Shown here: piece after piece, positions 56,062 to 58,144 of the stretch | Layout: each line of letters opens with the position of its first letter | How positions within the stretch are numbered: position 1 is the stretch's first letter | Assembly (NCBI GenBank): GCA_903951425.1 | Contig: CAJBBX010000092.1 | Location: 1 to 58,144 of the forward strand | From: an uncultured Chthonomonas sp. | GTDB taxonomy: Bacteria > Armatimonadota > Chthonomonadetes > Chthonomonadales > CAJBBX01 | Reading direction: 5' to 3' | DNA: 58,144 nt | The notes under the pieces: generated by a model | What the model saw: the letters and a program-made list of their open reading frames with translations, nothing else | Told to the model about the DNA's origin: nothing | Databases searched by the model: none | Program-made: the position numbers and the translations under genes

Positions 56062-57804
56062 CTACGCCGCGTCCGGCGCGACGCCTTGCACGGCGGGTTC
56101 CAGTCCGGCCCGGCGCGCCGCCGCCCGGCGGACCGCGGCGATCTCGGCCTCGACCTCCAGCGCCTCGGGCGAACCCAGAGCCTGCAGCGAGTCCCGTGCC
56201 GCCGCCAGCAGCGCCTCGGCGCGCTCGAACTGCTTCCGCGCCATGGCGATGAGGCCCAGGCGGCGCATGGAGGTCGCCACGCCCACCGGGTTGCCGTTGG
56301 CCCGGTGCATCTCCATGGCCTGCCGGCAGGCCTCCTCGGCTTCCTCCAGCGCGTGGGCGTCTGTCAGGGCGGCGCTGAGGTTCTGGAGGAACGAGGCCAT
56401 GGTGGGCGACGTGTTGAGGCGGTCCACCAGCTCCTGGCTCTTGCTGACCGTGGCGCGGGTGAGCATCTCGGCGGCCTGGGCCACCTCCCTGCCCAGGTCG
56501 GCGAGACCCACGCCCGCCTGGCCATCGGGACCTCGGAACATCTCTGCCGCCTTCTCCAGCGCGCCGGGCAGGCCGCCCAGCAGGCGCGTGAGGCGTCCGG
56601 TGGGCTTGGCGCGCTGCTCGGTGAGGCGGAAGTCCGGGCGGACCTCGGAGACGCGCTCCACGAAGAGGCGGCCGGCCTCGCTCTCCATCACCTCGCGAGC
56701 CGTGGGGCTCTCCTCGGGCAGCGAAAGGGGCGGCACCTCGACCTCGGCGGCCTCGGAGACATCCAGCGAGCGACGTGACGTGACTACGCAGCGGAGCGAC
56801 GGGGCGCCTGAGAGCAGCTCCCGTAGCAGGCGGCCGGCTTCGGGCGCGTTGCCGCAGTCGTCCAGGATCAGCAGGCACTCCCGCCGGGCCAGATGCTCGC
56901 GCACGGCGTCCACCGCCGTGGGATGGCCCGACAGGTCGATGCCGACCTCCGCCGCCACGGCGCGGGCGGCCGCCTCGGCATCGGGCAGGTCGCTGAGGCG
57001 CACGAGCCAGACGCCGTCGGGGAACCAGTCGATGCGCTCGGCGGCGGCCTGCAGGATGAGCCGCGTCTTGCCGACGCCCTCGGGTCCCGTGACGGCGGTG
57101 AGGCGCCCGCCGGCCTCGCCGAGCATCCGGGCGAGTTGCGCCACTTCGCGCTCACGCCCCACGAAGGTGGTGCGCTGTACGGGCAGGTTGTTGGGCCGCC
57201 CGTTCAGGGTGCGCGGCGGCAGGTGGCTGCGGGCGTCAAGGTCCGGGTGGCTCACGCTGAAGAGCCGCACGGCGAAACCCAGGTCCTTCAGGCGGTGGTG
57301 GCCCATGTCGGCGAAGACAGCGTGGGCGTCCAGGCCCGCCTCGGCCATGGCGGCGGCGTCCTCGGAGACCAGGATCTGCCCGCCGTGGGCGGCTCCGGCG
57401 ATGCGCGACGCGCGGTTCACCGTGGGGCCGAAGTAGTCGCCGGTCTGGTGGAAAGGATGCCCCGAATGGATGCCCATGCGCACCTCGACGGCGCCGATGT
57501 CGTCGGGCCACGGGTAGCGCTGCAGGGCGGCCTGGGCCTCTACGGCGCAGTTGATGGCATCGGCGGCGTTGGCAAAGGCCACCTTGAAGGAATCGCCTTC
57601 GGTCTTCACCACATAGCCGCTATGCTTGGCCACGGTCGAGCGCAGCACGGCGTCGTGCGTCTGCAGCACGGGCAGAAAGGCGTCGCCATGCCTCTCCCAC
57701 ATGTCGGTCGATCCGACGATGTCGGTGAAGAGGAAGGTGACGACCCCGGTCGGCGGCGTGCCCGCCTGGGGGGCGGACGAGGGTTCGGGCTGCGGCGCGC
57801 TCAT
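56062..57804 (-). CDS. Class III adenylate cyclase with NB-ARC ATPase and TPR domains
   Basis: 580 residues, cytosolic. Residues 20-185 are a class III cyclase: metal Asp28 in FLFTDIVGSTDMWE, Asp71 in KTEGDSFKVAF, Lys67 as the adenine-contacting residue, and N130/R134 in GPTVNRASRI for transition-state stabilisation. All key positions are intact, so cAMP synthesis is likely. Residues about 210-370 form an NB-ARC/AAA-type ATPase: FVGREREVAQL, Walker A GPEGVGKT at 240-247, Walker B LLILDD at 311-316. The rest is helical with TPR-like repeats (TDAHALEEAEEACRQAMEMHR, ARKQFERAEALLAAAR). STAND-type cyclases of this order usually sense unknown signals. GGAG lies about 6 bases before the ATG. It heads the tdk-ACS run. 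Confidence 0.88.
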   Translation of the reverse strand: MSAPQPEPSSAPQAGTPPTGVVTFLFTDIVGSTDMWERHGDAFLPVLQTHDAVLRSTVAKHSGYVVKTEGDSFKVAFANAADAINCAVEAQAALQRYPWPDDIGAVEVRMGIHSGHPFHQTGDYFGPTVNRASRIAGAAHGGQILVSEDAAAMAEAGLDAHAVFADMGHHRLKDLGFAVRLFSVSHPDLDARSHLPPRTLNGRPNNLPVQRTTFVGREREVAQLARMLGEAGGRLTAVTGPEGVGKTRLILQAAAERIDWFPDGVWLVRLSDLPDAEAAARAVAAEVGIDLSGHPTAVDAVREHLARRECLLILDDCGNAPEAGRLLRELLSGAPSLRCVVTSRRSLDVSEAAEVEVPPLSLPEESPTAREVMESEAGRLFVERVSEVRPDFRLTEQRAKPTGRLTRLLGGLPGALEKAAEMFRGPDGQAGVGLADLGREVAQAAEMLTRATVSKSQELVDRLNTSPTMASFLQNLSAALTDAHALEEAEEACRQAMEMHRANGNPVGVATSMRRLGLIAMARKQFERAEALLAAARDSLQALGSPEALEVEAEIAAVRRAAARRAGLEPAVQGVAPDAA

Positions 57805-57882
57805 GGTTTGCTCCGGCTAGATGATAGCACCGTGACGGCGAGGCAAGGACGGCGGCGGCGCGGCGTTGGGTAACCTGAAGCC

Positions 57883-58144
57883 ATGGAATTGCATGACACG
57901 AGCGGCCGCACGGCGGCGGCGCTACGGACGGGAGTAGCCATCACGGCGACGCTGCTGGCTTGCGGCCTGGCTGCGGGCTCGTGGCGCCACGCCACAGCGC
58001 TGCTGTACGCCGGCCTGTTCGCCGCGATCCTGACGCCGGTGGCCAGGCTGGCCGTTGCTGCGGACGCCGAGCGGCGCGCCGGCAACCGGGCTTCCGTGGC
58101 CGCGACGGCGCTCACGGCGGTCGCGCTGGCGGCGGCGGCGGCCA
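57883..58144 (+). CDS. Membrane protein, DUF1634-like, truncated by the window edge
   Basis: The frame from ATG at 57883 stays open to the window end, 87 codons. After MELHDTSGRTAAALR it has one hydrophobic helix (TGVAITATLLACGLAAG), a second (LLYAGLFAAILTPVARLAV) and the start of a third (SVAATALTAVALAAAAA). The LxxILTPVxRLAV pattern is similar to DUF1634 membrane proteins, which have three helices. The 3' end is missing. The cyclase gene on the opposite strand starts 78 bases away. Confidence 0.55.
   Translation, partial: MELHDTSGRTAAALRTGVAITATLLACGLAAGSWRHATALLYAGLFAAILTPVARLAVAADAERRAGNRASVAATALTAVALAAAAA

Noticed and set aside
1-58144. tRNA, rRNA or CRISPR arrays
   Set aside because: Scanning both strands I found no cloverleaf with a proper T-loop, no rRNA-like stretch and no evenly spaced direct repeats outside the coding repeats of the SBBP gene.

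Overview
The window is 58 kb of gene-dense bacterial DNA, visibly very GC-rich (C or G at nearly every third codon position). It holds 43 protein-coding genes, of which glnA is cut at the left edge and a membrane protein is cut at the right edge. I see no rRNA, tRNA, CRISPR array, insertion sequence or prophage, and no gap of more than 300 bases between genes. Several traits point to a free-living, polysaccharide-degrading bacterium, with Armatimonadota (or a Planctomycetota-like relative) as my best guess. These are the many secreted glycosidases with Sec signal peptides, a type IV prepilin-like protein, the efp-accB-accC linkage, Uma2 nucleases, GxGYxYP and DUF1680 glycosidases, and several uroporphyrinogen-decarboxylase-like (UROD-like) proteins. 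The phylum is inference from gene content only.

Layout. Positions 1-2403 carry nitrogen control genes: glnA (5' truncated), a Uma2 nuclease with an out-of-frame tail, and the PII gene glnB. Positions 2434-7281 hold a small secreted protein, a clan-A glycosidase translationally coupled to dapF, and dprA. Positions 7368-10125 hold a PQQ-type beta-propeller with a glycine-rich tail and a family 2 glycosyltransferase. Positions 10256-14931 hold a YgjP-like metalloprotease, a PmoA-family (DUF6807) protein, a 94-residue protein and a large secreted protein. A GH127 enzyme and an unusual 6-phosphofructokinase follow. Positions 18143-22987, all on the minus strand, form a housekeeping run: efp, a cysteine-rich membrane protein, accB, a prepilin-like gene, accC and a tandem NIPSNAP protein. 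Positions 23081-38474 are mixed: a DUF4253 protein, a LamG glycosidase, a His-rich membrane protein, an SGNH hydrolase, a second Uma2 nuclease, a second PQQ propeller, an MFS sugar permease, a large SBBP/Ig-like secreted protein, and a GtaA-like DUF4965 protein. An orphan HsdR_N-type nuclease of lower GC (38557-39642) follows.

The most distinctive region is 39812-53741. Eight minus-strand genes sit head to tail with stop/start overlaps or a 20-base gap. In transcription order they are a GH130-like propeller enzyme, a six-hairpin glycosidase, UROD-like protein C, a GxGYxYP glycosidase, an alpha/alpha-type secreted protein, UROD-like protein B, UROD-like protein A, and a GH20 beta-N-acetylhexosaminidase. 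All three UROD-like proteins lack the HemE signature and carry an H-S-C-G motif like the zinc HxC motif of MtaA/CmuA methyltransferases. I read the operon as a glycan-utilisation system split between envelope and cytoplasm, with a possible methyl-transfer branch; no substrate has been proved. Upstream, still on the minus strand, are tdk, an acyl-CoA synthetase and a class III adenylate cyclase/NB-ARC/TPR regulator.

Other notable points: both Uma2 genes have their conserved C-terminal tail in the -1 frame. The PFK has Gly where the Mg-binding Asp normally sits. The accC product has a rearranged active-site loop. efp and the MFS gene use TTG starts.
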